Below are positions 58,569 through 64,000 of a stretch of 64,000 nt of DNA, in pieces. How positions within the stretch are numbered: position 1 is the first letter of the stretch; every line of letters starts with the position of its first letter. Origin of the DNA: Pseudomonas kitaguniensis (GTDB lineage Bacteria; Pseudomonadota; Gammaproteobacteria; Pseudomonadales; Pseudomonadaceae); contig NZ_VUAZ01000065.1 of assembly GCF_009296165.1 (NCBI RefSeq), positions 1 to 64,000 of the forward strand, in the 5' to 3' direction. The notes beneath the pieces were generated by a model that was not told the DNA's origin, made no database searches, and saw only the letters and a list, made by a program, of their open reading frames with translations. The position numbers and the translations under genes were made by a program.

Positions 58569-59465
58569 ATGAGTCCGATTGCCCACAAAAGCTACGAGGT
58601 ACGTCTTACATCGCCGCTGCCTATTGCCTTCATCTTGCTGTGGAGTTCCGGGTACATCGGCGGCGCATTTGGTGTTCGCTATGGCGAACCCTTCACCATG
58701 ACGTTCTACCGCTTTGCCTTGGCTGCTTTGATTTTCCTGGGGGTAGCGCTCGCCATCAAGGCCGAGTGGCCGAAACGGCTCGCGCCCTACCTGCATGCGG
58801 CAGCAGTGGGGTTGCTCTTGCAGGCTCTGCAGTTTGGCGGGCTTTACACCGGCATCAGCCAGGGCGTTCCCGCAGGGCAGGCCGCTCTGATCGTCGGGTT
58901 GATGCCGGTGTTTGTAGTGATCGGAGCCTATTTCTGTTTAGGCGAGCAATTGCGTTGGCGTGACCTTCCGGGCTCGATTCTAGGTGTGGGTGGCGTTGCC
59001 ATTGTTGTGGCCAGCAGCTTCTTCGGCTCCGAGGCGTCAATGGGCGGCTATGGCGCGGTAGGCCTGGCGCTGGTGGGTATCACGCTCGGAACGCTCTATC
59101 AGAAACGCTTTCTGGGTGGCGTGAGCCTGTGGGTGGGCTGTTTCATTCAAATGGTTACCGCGTCGCTGGTCATGTTGGTGCTGGCTTACACCACCGAAAC
59201 CATGCAAGTGACCGAGTGGGTGCCATTCGCAGCGTCAGTGGCCTGGATCACGTTAATGAACTCCGTGGGGGCGCTGACGTTGCTGTATCTGATGATTCGG
59301 CGAGGTGAAGCGAGTAAGGCAACCAACTTGTTTCATGTTATTCCTGCGGTGACGCAGATCATGGCGTCGTTGGTGTTGGGTGAAGTGCCAAGTGTAATAG
59401 CGATAGTGGGGTTTATTGTTTCGGGCGTTGGTGTGTATTTGATGAATCATTCGCGGGCAAAGTAG
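58569..59465 (+). CDS. EamA/DMT-family transporter
   Basis: 298 residues, ten hydrophobic helices in two EamA repeats: W-S-S-G-Y-I-G-G-A-F-G, then A-L-I-V-G-L-M-P-V-F and a matching P-A-V-T-Q-I-M-A-S-L-V-L-G in the second half. Likely a metabolite exporter. GGAGAAATGAC leads to ATG 58569. The LysR gene downstream may regulate it. Confidence 0.85.
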   Translation: MSPIAHKSYEVRLTSPLPIAFILLWSSGYIGGAFGVRYGEPFTMTFYRFALAALIFLGVALAIKAEWPKRLAPYLHAAAVGLLLQALQFGGLYTGISQGVPAGQAALIVGLMPVFVVIGAYFCLGEQLRWRDLPGSILGVGGVAIVVASSFFGSEASMGGYGAVGLALVGITLGTLYQKRFLGGVSLWVGCFIQMVTASLVMLVLAYTTETMQVTEWVPFAASVAWITLMNSVGALTLLYLMIRRGEASKATNLFHVIPAVTQIMASLVLGEVPSVIAIVGFIVSGVGVYLMNHSRAK

Positions 59466-59537
59466 GAGGTCTTGACAGATATAGCTGGCGTCTTGCACTA
59501 ATGCTTGGGCGCATTTATCCATTCGCATTGGTGTGTC

Positions 59538-60410
59538 ATGAGAGTCAATCTTGATATTCAGTCGCTGCGTAGTTTCCTGAAAGTCGCAGAGCTTGGCAGT
59601 TTCACTCGGGCCGCACAGGTGCTGAGCCTTACGCAGCCAGCGATCAGTCAACAGATTCGGCGGCTGGAGGATTTGCTGGGTGTCGAGCTTTTCGCTCGCG
59701 ACAACCGCCAAGTGTTGCTCACGCTTGAAGGGGAGCGCCTGACCGGCTATGCGCAGCAGTTAGTCAGCGTCAACGATAAGGTGGGGGTTTTATTTGATGT
59801 GAGTCGCACTCAAGAGTCGGTAACGCTGGGCATTCCCGAATACTTTTGCGAGGAAATCCTGCAGCGCGTCATTCCTGTGGTCGCTCTTGAACTGCCTTCA
59901 GTGCGTATTGTGGTCAAGGTGGCGCGTTCCGCGTTGCTCGCGGAAGCATTCAATGATGGGCTGGTTGATGTTGGCTTGATGATTGGCGAGTTGCCGAGAG
60001 TTGCGGGCGTACCTTTGCATGCACTTTCGCTAAAGTGGCTGGGCGGCGAGCTTGCGGTTGCCCCTTTTGACGGTGAGGAAGTTGCGCTGGCCTTGTTCAA
60101 GGCGCCTTGCGTGTTCAGGAGTTTGGCAATTCGGCGTTTGGAGGAAAGTGGCATCAGGTGGCGCTGCGTGTATGAGTCGGAAGATTTGATGTCGTTGCGT
60201 TCAGCGGTCCAGGCAGGGGTGGGCGTAACGCTCCTGCCGTGGTTGGCCGAAGTTCCGGGGTTGAAAAATATAGAGGTGCTCGCGCATCTGCCAGTGCTTC
60301 CGGAGTTTGCTGTCGAACTCAAGCATAGGGCGGGCTGGGAGCCATGGTACAAGTCGCAGTTGCTCACGATTATCGAGGCGGCTTGGCGCAATGAGTACGG
60401 CGTTGCATAA
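59538..60410 (+). CDS. LysR-family transcriptional regulator
   Basis: 290 residues from ATG 59538. HTH at about residues 6-60: F-L-K-V-A-E-L-G-S-F-T-R-A-A and L-T-Q-P-A-I-S-Q-Q-I-R-R-L-E. The C-terminal substrate-binding domain is intact (V-T-L-G-I-P-E, G-V-G-V-T-L-L-P). Same strand as the EamA gene, 72 bases after it. The target and ligand are unknown. Confidence 0.88.
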   Translation: MRVNLDIQSLRSFLKVAELGSFTRAAQVLSLTQPAISQQIRRLEDLLGVELFARDNRQVLLTLEGERLTGYAQQLVSVNDKVGVLFDVSRTQESVTLGIPEYFCEEILQRVIPVVALELPSVRIVVKVARSALLAEAFNDGLVDVGLMIGELPRVAGVPLHALSLKWLGGELAVAPFDGEEVALALFKAPCVFRSLAIRRLEESGIRWRCVYESEDLMSLRSAVQAGVGVTLLPWLAEVPGLKNIEVLAHLPVLPEFAVELKHRAGWEPWYKSQLLTIIEAAWRNEYGVA

Positions 60411-60417
60411 ACACTTA

Positions 60418-60453
60418 AAACACAAACCCCGGCACATGGCCGGGGTTTGTGGT
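60418..60453. terminator. Bidirectional terminator between lysR and idh
   Basis: CACAAACCCCGGC (60421-60433) pairs with GCCGGGGTTTGTG (about 60439-60451). It lies between convergent genes and should serve both. Confidence 0.85.
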
Positions 60454-60467
60454 GTCGCCTTACAACC

Positions 60468-63256
<2,789 letters not shown>

Positions 63257-63547
63257 TCAAGCCATTGTTAATGTGCCTTCTTCATGTTCATGCGTGCATT
63301 GGGTTGCGAGCTTTTCCAGTGTGAGCATTTTCGCCGTCCCAATGTTGACCGCATGCAGCCCTTTCGGTCCCTGAATGGTTTCAAAGCTCACCGATTGGCC
63401 AGCTTTGAGCGTCTTGTATCCTTCCATGGTAATCGCTGAGTAATGCGCAAAAAGATCTTCGTCGGGTTTGCCCTCGGCATTAATAAACCCGTAGCCCTTG
63501 GCATTGTTGAACCATTTCACCTTGCCATTGATCTTGACGCCAGACAT
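63257..63547 (-). CDS. cspD: Cold shock domain protein CspD
   Basis: 96 residues from ATG 63547. The RNA-binding motifs K-W-F-N-N-A-K-G-Y-G-F-I and D-L-F-A-H-Y are intact. GAGGG is eight bases upstream of this ATG and only two from an alternative ATG at 63553. A divergent pair with clpS, the conserved cspD-clpS arrangement. Confidence 0.93.
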   Translation of the reverse strand: MSGVKINGKVKWFNNAKGYGFINAEGKPDEDLFAHYSAITMEGYKTLKAGQSVSFETIQGPKGLHAVNIGTAKMLTLEKLATQCTHEHEEGTLTMA

Positions 63548-63772
63548 AACCATATCCCTCTGCACCAGACTCCATCACTGGAGTATCATCCAGTTTATCC
63601 GTCCTAACCCGAATAAATTAAGGTTGACTGCGCGGACCTTTTTTACCCACTGTGGGTTCTATTGGTTGTAACACTGATTCGCCGATAGTCAAGGCGACCA
63701 GTCAGTCAGAGTTGAAATTCTGACAGGTCGCCCCCACCACTGTATTTGAACCACTGACGAAACTTTCTTTCC
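63548..63772. promoter_or_regulatory. Divergent cspD-clpS promoter region
   Basis: 225 bases between the two starts. It should hold both promoters, but no clear consensus match or operator stood out. The clpS side has no strong Shine-Dalgarno (GAAACTTTC precedes the ATG). Confidence 0.5.
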
Positions 63773-64000
63773 ATGCATGCAATCAGCCAGATTCGACTAA
63801 CATTCAATCAGGATCGCCCGGATCAAGAGCACGATGACGACGGTTCTGCAGGCATTGCTGTTCAGGAGGCGAAGCCTGCCTTACAGGCGCCGCCGATGTA
63901 CAAGGTGGTTTTGTTCAATGATGACTACACACCGATGGATTTCGTCGTCGAAGTGCTCGAGGTGTTTTTTAACCTGAACCGCGAGTTGGCGACCAAGGTA
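63773..64000 (+). CDS. clpS: ClpS adaptor protein, 3' end cut by the window
   Basis: 76 residues visible: [14 protein letters not shown], a disordered acidic tail, then [23 protein letters not shown], the ClpS core that binds N-degron substrates and hands them to ClpAP. About 45 more residues should follow outside the window, then clpA. Confidence 0.96.
   Translation, partial: MHAISQIRLTFNQDRPDQEHDDDGSAGIAVQEAKPALQAPPMYKVVLFNDDYTPMDFVVEVLEVFFNLNRELATKV

Overview
The window is chromosomal DNA of a Pseudomonas, most likely of the fluorescens group. The evidence is the fused nuoCD gene, a backbone order nuo - aceA - GNAT/cupin - purB - hflD - mnmA - nudix - isocitrate dehydrogenase - cspD - clpS that resembles the P. 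aeruginosa PA2621-PA2649 region as I recall it, GC-rich coding sequence, and typical Pseudomonas REP elements (core GTGGGAGCGGGCTTGCTC).

Layout. 1-7105: a LIV-type ABC importer operon (two ATPases, two permeases, one binding protein) led by a half-length acyl-CoA-synthetase-like protein and followed by a flavoprotein. 7140-9730: a small accessory island with a REPIN, a decayed Tn3-family transposase end, and a low-GC three-gene module read leftward: an orphan type VI secretion Hcp, a DUF4225 protein and a small membrane protein (probable effector/immunity set). 9731-15376: a split MacB-type efflux operon (ATPase, FtsX-like permease, TolC-like channel, HlyD-like adaptor) divergent from a TetR regulator. 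15502-22756: assorted genes: a FUSC exporter, a frameshifted GapN-type aldehyde dehydrogenase, a stub of a Dyp peroxidase, a SnoaL-like protein, an MFS exporter, small acidic proteins and a HigB/HigA-like toxin-antitoxin pair.

22997-37943 (minus strand): the complete nuoA-N operon for respiratory complex I. Its nuoE carries a one-base frameshift in a CG repeat; a second one-base deletion lies in the GapN-type gene, so either base-calling errors or recent gene damage must be considered. 38540-49345 (plus strand): a twelve-gene tellurium-resistance/stress (Ter) locus. Six genes form a biosynthetic module (ATP-grasp, TerD-trypsin fusion, PRTase-TRSP, HAD, StiP/PRTase_1, CitE-like lyase) and six form the terZABCDE core. 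The TerD-serine protease fusion is the most unusual protein in the window.

49421-64000: housekeeping genes: a DUF1523 protein, isocitrate lyase (aceA), a secretin-domain protein, a GNAT acetyltransferase, a RoxA/YcfD-type ribosomal oxygenase, purB, hflD, mnmA, a NudJ-like hydrolase, an EamA transporter with a LysR regulator, monomeric isocitrate dehydrogenase, cspD and the start of clpS. Isocitrate lyase and isocitrate dehydrogenase set the TCA/glyoxylate branch, and complex I oxidises the NADH made by the cycle.
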